Numbered from the stretch's first letter, positions 22,121 through 35,383 are shown. The stretch is DNA of 64,000 nucleotides from Biscogniauxia marginata (GCA_022695795.1 MU404066.1:186001-250000); one strand, 5' to 3'. A program made the numbers and translations. The notes: generated by a model from the sequence alone, not told the origin.

Positions 22121-25100
22121 CTATAATTCAGGCTGTTGTGATAGCGCGCGAGTTTTCTGGATGAAGGCCCTGTCCGCTTCGTTGACACCATGCACGTTGG
22201 TCAGATACTTTTTGAACTGAGACGTCATGTCCAGGACTTGCTCGAAGTCTCGCTGGTCAAGGACCGGCTGGTCGTCCTCGCTCTTGTCCTTTTTCTGCAG
22301 GAAACGATATTCCGCCAGGGCCACGGCGGTTTGGAAAGCTATACGCCGCGGCACATGTTAGCCCGTACTGTATGCAAAGAACCGGGGCCAGTATGGTACC
22401 CCTGCAGCGCTGTATGGTGGGTGTTGGTAGACCTTACCGTTTCGGATCTCTCGGCCGTTCCAGTCGACTTCGGTCATGTCTTGGTCCTTAAGCACGTAGT
22501 TCTTTGCGCGGCTCGTTATCGTGATGTCTTGTCGGTCTTCGCTGAGCTTGTCGAAGAACTGCCTCCAGATCATCTCCCTTTCCTTCTTCCCCAAGCTTTC
22601 ATAGGCGATGACAATGTGGATTCGTGACATGAACGCGTCGTCGAACGTGCCGACACGGTTTGTCGTCAGAAACAAGATTCCGCGGTAGTACTCGATGCAT
22701 CGGAGGAACACTGGACAGATCGGCGCTTAGCAACTCGCAGTCATCAAGTCTGCTTTACTTCAAGCTTGGATAAGAGTCTCACCGGAAACCAGGCTGTTCC
22801 GCTTCAAGTCGGTTATTTGTCGCCTCTCGAGGTATACATCGGCTTCGTCGATAAGCATGACTGCCCCCCAAACCTCAGCCAATTTGAACCATTTGGTGAG
22901 ATTCGCTTCCACACGTTTCTCGTCGGTTCCAATGTCCCCGCATGTCAGCGATAGAAGAGCTCTGCCGGTGTATTCTGCAATGCACTCTGTGTAATGTCAG
23001 TATGAGGAGTGCTCTTCGATTCGAGGATGCAAGACTTGCCAGCAGTCTGGAGAAAAATCATTAGTACTAGGATCAATATATTGACTCAAGAAGCTAGGCA
23101 GTGGTCTTGGTCTTACGAATGTTTTGCCCACACCGGGGCCTCCGTGGAGTAGGAAGATCTGCCCTTCACCCTTGTTTTCCATATAGTCGGCCCGCCAGGG
23201 TTTCGCTGCTCCGGTTGTCGTGCTGTTGTTAGAAAACCTCTGGACTAGGGCCTCTATCAACGTTTTTCTCTCCGCTGGCATTACTAAGCTCTGTATAGCC
23301 CGTGTGTTCACTCTGGGTGAGCTACAGTTGGCTACATCTAGGGTCTCTGTCATAACTTAGCCAAGCTGTAGGTTCAAGGGATGCTTGCGTCGGATACTCA
23401 CCCCAATTTCTTGATTTTAAGACGAGTCCCCGAAGCTCTCGGGGACATAGGAGGTACCTATGCCTCAGCGGCTCTCTGAGCCCGTCGGTTTCGAGATTCT
23501 TGTCCTTTCGCGGATCGAGGACGTCGTACTGCGCCCAGCGAAATCCGCTCGGTGGATGCGTCCGCTGGCCCTTGCATTCTTCGCACGGGCACGTAGACAG
23601 ACCTTCGCCCATGTCGTCGATATCGCCGACATCAGGTGCGTCCCGCGGATATTCCGAGTAGTAAGATACATTGTCGATATAAACACGGCCTTGACACTAT
23701 ATCATAACTTGTAAGTAAAACTTGTTTGGCCTATTGGGTGTCCTCAGGGATTCAGGTACTAACTAACCTCTTTGTTTCCGGCATCTAGAAGCTTGCCAGA
23801 ATAATGGACTTGAGCACCGACGAGAAGCTCGTACCACTGCTTGCCATACTGCTCAAGCTTCTCACGAGTCTTTCCTCCGTCTTTCTTATCGACATACTCG
23901 CAAGGGAAAACTTGGAGAGTAGTGATAGCTCGCTCTCCCTCAAAGTGTGGGATGATCACCTGGCGAGCACATCTACCCACAAATTGACCATCGAAATCCA
24001 AACTCCACATTGTGATCACGTAGGGACTCTTCTTTGTCAACTTTGAAAGGATCGAAGGGTCAACCCTGACCTCTGTTACAACGTAGGCTGCTAGATCTCC
24101 TCGGGTCTCGCAATAAACAGTGTCGCCGGGTTTGAATAGAAGCCACAGCATGCGGAAAGTGCATGTCATGCGATCATCATACCGAGCCATCTCATCCCTG
24201 ATATCGTCTTTATACACGGACGTTTTGACGAAGTTAAGAAGTAGGTCAAGGTGAGTCGATGCATCTTTTGCATGGCTCATCGAAACGCCCCGTTCAACAG
24301 AAAACTGGCTATTGGCTTGGGACGAGAGCTTCTCTACTTCAGCGTTCTGTACCCTGTCTCTGTATTCTTCGAGTTGAGCCAGGTGATGGGCGATCAAAGG
24401 GTAAGGCTCCTCAATACTGATGGTTTCTCCTTCCAAGTTCACTGATGGATAGTAGGATACCACCGAGGTGATAGCTTTAAGGATGGCAGGTGAATTTATC
24501 ACCATCCTGCTGGTTTCGACGGTAACTCCGATAGCTGGGTTGTGGAGAATTTCCTTTTCCGCCGTTTCGCTGGCCTCGTAGAAGTACCGAGAGCCTGACT
24601 CTACTGTCGTTTTCACTACGGTGACTACATCGAATATAGGGGTTTTCTTCTCCCAAATACCGCTTCTTTCCGTGTCAAGGTTGAACGGGCTTGTCCATGG
24701 CACAGTGAAGATGGAATTATCTCCAGAGTCTCTGTATTCGACCGAGAACGAGATGTTAGCTACCTCGTCTGTACCTTCTGCCCGGTCGTCCCTTTCGTCG
24801 ACATCTTCGCATATGCTCGTGCTGGTGTCACTGTCGTGCGCGTCAGAGCCATTGTCTGGTTTCTTGGTGAGGTCCTGACTGCATTTCGGGCAGATAACGT
24901 AGCCAAAGTCAAGGAGAACCGAGTGGGAGCGTCCGTTCTTAGGGCAGTAAAGAGGGACTGGGATTTGCCAACTCGGGTGTGGTTCGATTTCATCCTCATT
25001 ATCGCATTCCTTGTTCTGCGACACTTGCTTTATCGAGCTACTAATGTTATGTTCTCCGTTTCTAATCTCCAATCCGGAGTCGACTGTTGTGTCTAGCTTG

Positions 25101-25219
25101 GATGGTGGATGCCCTTTCGACTGCTCATCAGTATGAGATGAAACGTCACCGACTGCTTCAAACGACCCATTCATCGGCGTTGAGGCAGCAGGGATACTGT
25201 TTGAATCCTCGCCATCCAT
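22121..25219 (-). CDS. AAA ATPase with DUF7025-like N-terminal region
   Basis: Seven exons (25219..23768, 23696..23402, 23346..23117, 23046..23040, 22986..22783, 22710..22438, 22338..22121) sum to 2679 nt, 892 aa. The N-terminal 500 residues are acidic and partly disordered, then fold into a region I associate with DUF7025 (FTVPWTSPF, DTVYCETRGDLAAYVVTEV, VYIDNVSYYSE, CPCEECKG). The AAA core has Walker A GPGVGKTF (about 654), Walker B VMLIDEAD (about 703), sensor-1 LFLTTNR (about 743) and a C-terminal lid (NAFQTAVALAEYRF). Exon 4 is a 7-nt microexon supplying the residues right after the P-loop; the intron after it is GC-AG. Proteins of this architecture are numerous in filamentous fungi, but I know no established function. 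The gene is divergent from the STAND-like gene at 26434. Confidence 0.9.
23040..23046 (-). other. Seven-nucleotide microexon flanked by GT-AG and GC-AG introns
   Basis: On the minus strand, exon 3 ends in the codons for GKTF, followed by GTAAGA..CTCCAG (23116..23047). Then come the 7 nt ACTGCTG, then a GC donor GCAAGT..ACACAG (23039..22987, with ACTGAC branch). Joining yields KTFTAECIAEYTGR, the expected AAA sequence after Walker A. Skipping the 7 nt would shift the frame. Confidence 0.85.
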
Positions 25220-26433
25220 ACTGCGCTAGGATTGAGAGCTATGCGAAGGGAAAACGATTACTGCCTCATACGAAATAAGAAAGCCGCCAGGTCTAGGGGG
25301 CAACATGAAGGATCGGCGGAATGTTCTCCCCTAGGCGTAACTATTTTAACGAGACGAATGTGCGGGGATAGGATGAAGAGTGTTACTTAGAGTGTCTGGA
25401 TAGGTGAGCGATGCCTATATAAATATACAGGAGGTAAAGGCATTCTGGGGGACCACGCAACACTATTGGTAATTCTCACTCTGATAAGTGTTCCAATATG
25501 TACCCAAATACAGTACAAAGCCTGTTAGTCACTTACAATCTGTACTACTTTTATCCATTGGGCACCAGTACGATACAATGCTACATCCCTGCAAGCAGGG
25601 GGTCATACATAAGATCATATAGTTGGGGGCTACGCCTCCGTATTTCAGCGGCAACTAGAAGCTGGATCTCCGAGGCTGACCGTACGTCGATAATTTCTAA
25701 GTATTTAGATTAGCAGAGATTGATTGAGCCGGTGGTATCTAAAGTAATCAGATAGCGAGGCTTTGTTTCAAGTTCGCCCTCACCTTACCCTTGAACTGCC
25801 GATAAATAGCTTTAATCCTATGTTCAGGGTCTCTTGTATAGAGATGGGCGACTGGGGATATATTCCTCGGGTCTTATTACTCAGCTGTGATATGTAGGTT
25901 AATCCCTGCCTATATGCATATAAGCTGCATCGGTGCAATAATTCGAAGCCTACGGTTGGTCCCAATGTTGCATGGTGAAGTCAGCCGCAAGAAATACCGC
26001 CCTTTTTGGGTAATATCGTCTCTTAGTGTATGCTAAAATTAGTTCAAAATATATGGCAGACTAAATACCTTGAAATATTAGGCATATATTTTTGCTGATC
26101 GGAGCACACCATGCATAATCTGAGGTATGTCGAAATGTCAGGATGCATCAAGAGATCATGTTACCCAAAATCGGCGTTATGAATGCCACTTCGGGATTGC
26201 CTTCGGAAATATCATACCGACACAATGACCTGCTGTTCATTGACCAAATAGCTAAATGCGATATAGAGATAATCATATTAATAATCCTCATCATATGAGT
26301 CTACTATAATCTTGCATTTCTGGCTCACCAGGTACTCTTTCGGGGTGTTTCGAGTTGGCCCCCTGATCAGACTTGTCTTCCTCGACGCGTAGAGGTGCTT
26401 CCCCTTTTCATCCATTCACACACACTCTCTCTA
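25220..26433. other. Divergent promoter region between AAA ATPase and STAND-like gene
   Basis: About 1.2 kb, AT-rich, without a supportable gene. It must contain the promoters of both divergent neighbours. I see no clear shared motif by eye. Confidence 0.5.
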
Positions 26434-28488
26434 ATGGAACCACATATGACCCCCATTGTCCGCAAGTACAGCCTTCAGCTCGACGAGACAATGTCAAACG
26501 ACATTTTGTCACAGAGCCTGAGCCATGTGGCAGCGAAAGAGGAAGAAGACGACAAGAAGAAGCAAGTCGAAGTACAGGAATGGCAAAATTGGCTTCGTTT
26601 TGATATGCCCCCGAGGTGACTTCTCAGCCCTGCTGAGGTTGTACCCCGAAACTAAACATTGGATAGTGACTTCGACTCCAAACGACTAGACGACCAGTGC
26701 AAGGTTGTTGCCGACACTTGGAAGCGATTCAATTCCCTCTTTCTCGACGATGAAGAATCGAAGCAGATCTCGGGACTCAGCGTCCCTACTCTCGATAAGC
26801 TCATAGCTGCAGTTAACGCTGCGAGCAAATCCTGGAAGTCGGATAAGGAGACTAAGCTTGGTCGATTCAAGGAAAGATTTATCAGCTTCATAAACACCAT
26901 GGATGACTATTCGTATCTCTTCTCGGTAATTCCCAGCAACGACAAATACACTAGCCTAATCACGGGGGTTTTGTCTTCCATTGCCAAGGTAAGAGCACCC
27001 ATCTGCCCGGTGTTCTAGTATGGATGGTAGGCTTCGAGGTTGATAACCGAACAGGCATCTGCAAACCACAAAACAACTGCAGAGAAATTCTCTTCTGCCT
27101 TGGGGAACATTATCGATGAGATGAGACTCGTTCATAAACATACAAAGGTAGCCAACACGCCGGAGATTCGACAGCTTGTTATCGAGTTTTATATCAGTGT
27201 TTTCGAGTTTCTCTGCTTCGCCATGTCGTGGTACAAGTCGAAGAAGAGGAGGGTCATGGGAGCCATCAATAAGAACTTCAATGAGGACGAAGTGGATTCT
27301 AAGGTCAATGCTATCCAGGACGTGTTGAAGAAGCTGTCAAGAGAGGCAAATTTGGTTGCTCAGGGCCGCATCCAAGACATCCACAAAGACGTAAGATATA
27401 TCAGGGTGTATATCAGGGATGTTTTTGAGGAGATATGCGCCAAGTTGGAGCCTTTGAAAGCAGTTGGAATTATCTCCGGTCAGCATCTTGGTGCTGTAGA
27501 GCAGCATTTCATGCTTGGTACGTATCTCAATCCAATCATATGCTATACAGCTGTCTCTGACAACACTATCAGTAGATCAACGAGTAAATAGGATCGAATA
27601 TAATCGTATCGAATTACACGAGACTTCTCCACAAGGTCTTGCTTCTGGTTGTACGTGGATGGGCCCACTGACCGTAGACAGTATGTTGAGAACAGGGCTG
27701 ACCTTCATAAAGATAATTCGACACATTCTACCCGACAGGATGTGCTACGTTACTCATATCAACTCGAACCCTTTATAGAGGACGGGCGAGATTGGATCTT
27801 GAAAGATGGAAGTTCAATGGCGAGAGCAAGACTACCCGAGGAGGTAGTCATCGAAATGCAGAATTGGATCAAATGCCCAACATCCAAGTTGCTTTGGGTT
27901 GAGGGGCTCCCCTACTCTCCGTTCGGACCCGCCCTTTCGTTAGCTTCGCTCCATGTCTGTAAAGTCACCGTAGGCTCCGGCGTACCGTGCGTGTCTTATT
28001 TCTGCAAAGCTTCACATAGTTCCCAACGAGCTGCGCCAGGGGGACTGAAGGTTGCTCCCCGCGAGGCAGCACTAGTCTCGCTCCTGTACTCCATCATCGC
28101 CCAGCTATCTGAGAAGCTACCGGACGAGTTTGAAGAGATTTTGGGCCTCGCGGACCGCTTCCGACTCCTCAATGGCAGCCTCGAAAGCTCAAAGGCTGCC
28201 CTGAGCTTGATCAGCGAGCTCATCCTCCGCTCGCCCCCAGTCACAGTATGGGTCTTGGACGGAATCCAACTAGCAGAGACGGGCAGTACTATGGAATATA
28301 TCCAGGAACTCATAACAATCCTTCGCGATGAGGACAATCAACGGGTAATGAAGGTTCTGTTGACGACCGATGGCAATTCCCTGTCCCTGGCGAAGAGTAT
28401 GCGAGTGACCGAACGGGTTGACGCGTCACGAATGGCACAGAACATGCCGGGACAGCCAATGCCGGGCGGGGTGCTGCCCTTGTTTTAA
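26434..28488 (+). CDS. DUF7708-like STAND/NACHT-related protein
   Basis: Best model: 26434..26615, 26667..26988, 27055..27517, 27576..27583 (8 nt), 27682..28488; 593 aa. The first two introns (51 and 66 nt) are clear. The junctions between 27518 and 27681 are less certain, because they need an 8-nt exon to hold frame. The N-terminal helical region (VVADTWKRFNSLF; IPSNDKYTSLITG; FLCFAMSWYKSKKRR) matches what I remember of DUF7708, found at the N-terminus of fungal NACHT/ankyrin proteins. A C-terminal NTPase-like part follows (SKLLWVEGLPYSP; ALVSLLYSIIAQL; PPVTVWVLDGIQL; VLLTTD). The place of Walker A lacks GxxxxGK(S/T), while a Walker B-like hhhhD remains. No ankyrin or WD repeats follow, so it is short for the family. 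Function is unknown; related proteins are suspected in fungal nonself responses. Confidence 0.72.
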
Positions 28489-29224
28489 TGATGTATACTC
28501 ATCGGGGGTATCGCAACCTTGACTATAACGGGTTTCCTCAGTTCAGGCAAGCGCCGAAGAATCTGGTATAGGTCATTTTTGAAGATTGTTTCGTTTCGTT
28601 TCTGCTCCAAGTCGTCATGATACTTGGCCCGAGCAATTACTCCACTTGGTTACGACATTGTAAGTATTATTTACTTGAAAGAAAGAGAATCGCAAGTCTA
28701 ACTTCTTGACTTATACATATCCGACTGCTAAAGGTCGATTTATGACGAGGTTATCCACTGGTAATTATGAAACAAGGAAGAAAGAGACATAGAGAAGAGA
28801 GGACGGCAACAATCCCAGAAAATATAAACGAGGGTATATCTTTGACACTATTTGAAGTAGCAGAAGCCCCCTTTTTATGTGACTCTTTATTTACTAGTCT
28901 ATGCAGCCGATGGGATTTAGGGGTAGATCGTATTGTAAGGTCACGTAGTGCGCTATAATTTGATATACTTGAGAGCAGGTCTAGAGCTGGAGAAATTTGT
29001 ATGTGTGATCGCGTACCCTCCTCACTGGAGGACAATAGAATGCATCGATTTCGGCGTCTCCCACCAATTTTATAATACATTATAAACAGTACACATGCCC
29101 ATTATTAACTCAGGACCTGGCCAAGGTCGGTCACAAAAAAGTAGCACGGACTTTGCTTTCGCCCCCCTTGGTTGGCTTAGTCTAATGTTCGGCTGACCGT
29201 CCATTTGGGAGCTGGGATCTATGT
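28489..29224. other. Convergent intergenic region
   Basis: This lies between the stops of the STAND-like gene (+) and MOT1 (-). No gene is seen; it is likely 3' UTR sequence of both. Confidence 0.55.
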
Positions 29225-32200
29225 TCATTGCATCGTCTTGAGGAAGCCATCCAGGTCGAAGCTTTCCTCGTACTGACGATTGTCCCAAAGTTCTCCCAAG
29301 TCGTCCATCCACCCTTTCTTGCCCGGAGCCCTCACATCTCCAGTCTCGACATCCACCATATCTTCCTCTCGTCCTTCAATACCTCCTTGAGGTTTATCAG
29401 CTATCAGGCTCGGACCCGCGTCGCCGAGGCTGAAGAGGTCTAATATTTGATCCGTATCCATGGTCCCCTTAGATGAGCAGGTTAGTAATGATCCTTTGCA
29501 GATATAGAAAAAACACTCGAAGTTTGAAAAGAAGCAAGGATTTCATGGAGTATAGGTTAGGAGTATAGTGAAGGGGTAATTATTAACTTACCAGGCCTGC
29601 GTTCTGTTGGTTTACGACCGTGGAGGCCACGTCTATCTTGAATGCTTGAAGACTGTCATAAATGTTAGCACTTCCCAAATCGAATAATAAAAAGGTCAGG
29701 ACTCACCTCAAGATCTTCTCCTCCAGCGTGCCTCTTGTGATCAACCGGTATACATTGACGACTTTCTTCTGACCGATGCGGTGAGCACGATCCATAGCTT
29801 GAAGATCTCGCTGGGGGTTCCAATCATGCTCGACAAAAATGACAGTATCAGCTCCCGTAAGGTTGAGACCCAAGCCACCAACACTAGTGGTTAGGAGCAG
29901 GCAATCATATGACGGATCTTTGTTGAACCTGTTTACAATGTCTTGTCTCTTATTTGCCTCGACTGAACCATCTAGACGCAAATATGAGACAGAAGGTAGC
30001 ATGCGTTTCAATACCGTGTTTTGGACCATGTCTAGCATCTCTTTCATTTGACAGAATATCAATGCGCGGTGCGGCTTGATGGGTTGGTAGAGAGGATCAT
30101 TAGAATCGGTACCTTCGACCCCAATACCGCAATCAACTAATAGGTCCTTCAAAGCTGTAAGTTTAGGAGCATGTATCGGGTCCTCAACACTGGTTCCCTG
30201 CTTCGAGAGGAGGCGTTGGGTATCGTCGTAAAGCCTGTTGCTAGGTGTCATGACGAGCGCCGGAGAGTTGCACAGCTTGCGCATGTATTGTAGAGCCTGG
30301 AAGATATGTTGCTTGGCTTCCTTGTCGTCGCGACCGGCTTCCTCAGTGAGTTTCTTGCCTTGTCTCTTCGTGAAATCATCAAATAGTTTTCTCTGCAAGT
30401 CACTCAGATCGCAGTAGTAGTTTTGAAGAATCTTAGGCGGAAGGTCATCAAGCACTTCTTCCTTGAGACGACGAAGCAAGAAAGGCAATACTTGTTTGTG
30501 TAGGGCTTCTATAGCCAAAGCGCCAGCTTCCTGCTCCTTGGACGAAGCTTTGCTGAAGCGGCTAGCAGCAATTGGCTTGGCAAAACGATCCAAGAATACT
30601 TTCTCGGCACCGAGGAATCCTGGCATCAAGAAGTCAAAGAGAGACCAAAGCTCTAAGACGTTATTCTGGATCGGTGTGCCGGTAAGAATTAGCCTGTGGT
30701 TACTGGCTAGTCTCTTGACCGCAAGAGTTATCTTAGCTTTGGGGTTTTTAATTAAATGACCCTCGTCGAGCACGATGTAATTCCAGTTTTGTCTCTCGAG
30801 GAGCTCTGTATCGTTCCGACACACCTCGTAAGATGTGACCACGATATCGGTCGATGAGAATTGGGCCGCCTTCGCCCTTCTCTCTGCAGGAGGCCCAACA
30901 AAAGCGGTGACGCTCAAGAAGGGAGCGAAAGTCTTAATTTCCTGTTGCCAATGCCCTGAAAGAGTTGGGGGGCAAACAATAAGAGATGGCAGCCTTCGTA
31001 CATCGGGAGCGCCTGTCTTCTTGAATTCCTCCGCTCTGTTGTAATGATCGCTAGCAACAATGCAGAGTGTCTGGAGAGTTTTACCGAGACCCATATCGTC
31101 GCAGAGGATACCGTGTAGATGGTATTTGTTGAGGAAATGGAGCCAGTTGACTCCCTCTTGCTGATACGAACGTAATTCGGCGTTGATTGCAACCGGTATG
31201 TGGAATGGCTCGACTTTTTTAGGATCTAGAAGCTGGGCAATGAAGGTCCGTTCGCGGTCTCTGCCTTTAAGCAATTCCTCCGAGAGACCAGGAGGATCAG
31301 GAATGCCGGCCTCGAGAGGAACTAGTTTAACCAGTGTAGCAAACGATGTCGTCGCGATTAGACGAATATCGTTATCTGAATCGCTCATACGACCCAGGAC
31401 AGGTACGATGAGGAATATCACATAAGGTAAAATTCCATCGCCCATGACTGCTATTAAGTGATAGATAGCCTCGATGGCACCTTGGCGGAAGTTGAGGTCG
31501 ATGGGATTGTTAATCGACGGCAAGACTTTCTCGACAAGCGCCGTCATACCTTCGATGGAGATAACACTGCAAATAGTGGCCATGCATTTTGCTGCCATAT
31601 AACGAAAGACTGACAATTCCGAGTGAAGAGCTTTGATAATGAGAGGCACTTGTTGCATGACGAAAGAATGAAGACTCTCGTGTAAAGTTGGAGTCATGGT
31701 TCGGATAACCGACATTGCATCAACGACCTCCTGACCAAAGGTATTCTCAGGATCTCTAGCTTCAGCAGGCAGAGCGCCTGAGAATGCTTTTGTTAAGGGT
31801 TCCTCCATGAATTGTCTCAGGCTCGGCACAGTATCGAAGAGGGCGGTACCAAACGTTCGCGAGAGAATCTCTAGTGCCTCCTTGGCTCCACGCCGTGTGA
31901 TACGAGCACCTTTAGCCTCGCGCGCAAACTGAGCAGCATCTTTCCCGTGATCAACTCGATCCTCTTCCTTCTGCATCGAAAGTATGACATCGGTCTTTGC
32001 TGCATGGATGGGGAACTCGGGCGTTTCGGCAACCTCGACGCATGAGAATTTGACCAAGTTCGAGACGACTTTGTCAGCTGGTCCCCGGCGACCCTTGTCC
32101 GTAAACAATTGTACCAACCGCGCAATCGTCTCAGCGGAGCGGTTCTGGATCTGTTGATTCTCCTCGAGCTTAATGCTATCCATGATGGCTTTGATCAGTG

Positions 32201-35200
32201 GGCTAGGCTTCTTGGGTAACACTTTCATAGCAATGAGAGCGCAGGCGGCTGCGGCCTTGATACGAACATCGCGAGACTCTTTGATGGACCTTGACTCTTC
32301 CATTGCCGCTATAGTGTCACGACGAGCTTCGTTCAGCTGCGTACTGATAATCAAGCGCTGAGCAGGGGCCATGGCCTTCTTTAAGCGATCGTAATCATCG
32401 CCTACGCATTTCTCGGCATTCGCGAGAGAGAAAGCTCCTGGTCCGGCTTCGGCCTCTCCTTGCACAACCACAGCAAGGCTCGGAAGCTTGTGATGAGGTA
32501 TCTTACCATGCTCTCTGAAGAGGTTAATGAGTTGCTGGCATTGCGATCGAATCCGCTGTATATAGCTAACTAAGTCGCGATATTGAGAAGGCCTGTCGAA
32601 ATCGATGATCTTCTGCAGCTCACCCACATATCTTGAAGTGTCGGCCTGAGAAGCGACGCAATTTCGCGCATATTCGTCAATGACAACACATGAAGTGAGT
32701 TGCGTTGAAGAGTAAGAAGAGGTGAGACCGGGAACAAGGGTGGCATCGTAAGCCTCTAGATGTTGTGGAGGCACAAGTGACATTATCAAACCCATGGCCC
32801 CCGCAGCCGAAATGCGAGACCGGATGAGCGTGTCCATGCCGACGAGGTCAACGTCTCCCTGCATCATGTGGCCGTCGAGATCATGGGAATGGGGAGTGGT
32901 GGGGATATCGTCAATTTTCGTGGACTTCCTGCGCCTTTTCGTGGCCCTCTCACCTCCTTCGGGTTCGGAGCCCTTACGCGGAACTGGGGTTGCGGGCCCC
33001 GGCACTGTATATGTACCCCCCGACGGCTTCTGGAAAAGAGAGCCGTTCATGGGGATAGGATGCCGGGACACGCCGACAGGATGTAGGGTTAGTTGCATGA
33101 GCGCATCAATATGTGGTGCAAATTCGCCGGCAAGTTGCTCAGGGTTCTTTGCCAAGCATTTCACTAGAGCCGTCCATAACTGCACTGACATGTTGAGGGT
33201 TTCTTGGTCGCGTTCCACAAGAATGTTCTGAAAAATCAACCGAAGGATCTTGCCGTCCAGCCAGCTCTGAGATTCTTCGCCCAGGTTGACGAAGGTCAGC
33301 AAGGCTTTCAGGACAGCTAGACGAACTGAGGTTATGGTGTGTCTCAGGAAGGGATAGAGCCGTGGCACCAAGAGTGTAAATGACCTCTCCTCATCCTGCT
33401 CGGCCGAGGTCTTCATTGCCTCTAGAACCTCTGGGAATCCACAAAGAGTAGCCAGTAGATCCATTATTTTTCCCGTGCTCGCGCTCAAGTCATCTCCCAA
33501 GCTCGAAAGGCTCTCCCATACAATGTTGATGAGCTGCTCCAATGCTGCCGGCCGAAGCCTGACGAATTCTTGCGCCATAGGAATTAACGTAGCCGCGCTT
33601 ACAGATCGAACGTCGTCATCACTGTCGCCCAGACCTTTCATCACAGCCTGGACCACACCGTCGATCATGTGGTTATGCTGCAGTAACAGGTCCTTTCTCA
33701 CAGCTACAACGTAGCGTAGCCCGACCATGCCACCGTGACAAACTGCCCAGATAGGTCTATCTAAGCCGAGATCTTGTTGCATAACCATTCGGAACAAGAT
33801 CTGGTAGATGCTATAGACGGACTCCGGCGGCACATGCTTCAAGAATGAACCCAGGGTTTGACCAACAGTTTCTCGAATGGGTGCTACCGATGTGTCTGAG
33901 GCATAATCGGTGAATCTGTCTAGCATGAGCACGCAACAAAGTCGACAAGCCATGTCGTCAAGCCATTTCCGGTTGAGAGCGTCATTCTCCCGCCTCGACT
34001 TTCCTCTCAAACGTCCAGCACCCGCTCCATGGACCCGAAGGATTTCTCTTAGCCCTAACGCAGCACCATGACGGGTTTCCCACTGAGTATCGAAAATATC
34101 GATCTTTAGAAACTCGCATAAACATTCGTACGGCCATTCGGAGCCTTGCAATTCGTCCTCGACTTCGATTTCGGTTTTGATGGGAACAACGGGCCCTTTG
34201 AACTCCGACACAACTTTGGTGTCTTCGTCAACATCGGCGGGTCGATCTAGGCTAAAATAATCACTCTTTCCACTTTTCTTGGTATCAGCATCCGCCATGG
34301 GCGTGTCGTCAACCCCTTCGGATCCCGCAGTGAAAGACCGTCGAATAGACAAGTCACCGAAGCCGCCTTTCCCCTGAGCAGCCTTCTGCGCGTCCCTCTT
34401 TCGTTTCCGCTTTAATACATTGAGCTGCCGGGCACTGAGTCCAGACTCCTCGACCGGTTGGCTAGGGCCGGAGTTGGCAAAACTATCCTGACGGCTCCCA
34501 CCATTGGTAGGCATTGCATCTTGAGGCGTCGCGGGACTGGCCGACTTCTCGATAGTGATGGGAATCTCGTCATCTTCGAAGCGCCTGCCTAATAATCCTA
34601 GCCGCCCATTGAGAGTCTTCTTTTGGTGGACCAATCGCGCTTGAGGCTCTAGACTGGCAAGGCCGTAATCTACGTTACCAGTCCGCAACAGCTCGCGGCC
34701 ATATCTTAGCACCGTTGATACATCTAATGACTCGGGCCGAAAATATTCATCCGAGGAAAGTGATGACTCGGTGTCTTCCTCTTTCTTGACTAAGCCATTC
34801 TCTACTGCAGGCTCCTCTTTCTTTGCTAGTGTGGGATCCTCGTCTTCATTTGGATCATAGAAAGGAGCATTTTCAATAATTTTACCAATAGCCTTAGCTG
34901 CAGTTGCTCGGGTGTCCCAGTCCTTGTGTCGAAGGTAGGGTATAACTCGAGACAGCAGGTTGAAAAGCTCCTCGGGATGCTGTTTCTGCCAGTCTGCTAG
35001 TTGGTTGACGGCAGTATCTTTAATCAGTTTTGTGCTACCAGTTTCCAGGATCCTAGGAGGGGGGTTAGTTATGGGATCAAAGGGAGACCCAAGTCAAGAG
35101 AGCTTTGTCTGGCCAGCATTGCTAGCTTGCGCTAGGATGGGGCCAGCACGCCTAGAAGTGTGCCCCCCGGCATTACAAAGGCAGGTCTCCCAATTCATGG

Positions 35201-35383
35201 GAAACAGGAGAATGGTTCTAGCCACGACACTTTTGAAAGCCAACGGGACGCTGGGGCCTAGATGAATAAAAAGGAAGTAGACACTCACGTGACAAGACGA
35301 TCGAGTCTGTTGTACAGAATGTGTGTTAGTTCAGAAGAATTCCTGGCATTTCAGGGGGGCAGTACAACTTACCTGGACGCCAT
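29225..35383 (-). CDS. MOT1: MOT1/BTAF1 TBP-removing Snf2 ATPase
   Basis: Five exons (35383..35373, 35306..35289, 35052..29707, 29652..29592, 29467..29225) total 5679 nt, 1892 aa, the usual Mot1 size. Exons 1 and 2 are 11 and 18 nt and encode MASRLDRLVT; the joins continue into ILETGSTKLIKDTAVNQLAD, the first HEAT repeat. HEAT repeats fill about two thirds of the protein. The C-terminal Snf2 ATPase shows GILCDDMGLGKT (about 1327), the family-typical DEGH box (about 1437), LTGTPIQNN, and motifs V-VI (TTSVGGLGLNLTGAD; MDRAHRIGQKK). The end, TMDTDQILDLFSLG to FDLDGFLKTMQ, matches Mot1 tails. Mot1 uses ATP to strip TBP from DNA and so redistributes it between promoters in the nucleus. Confidence 0.96.
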
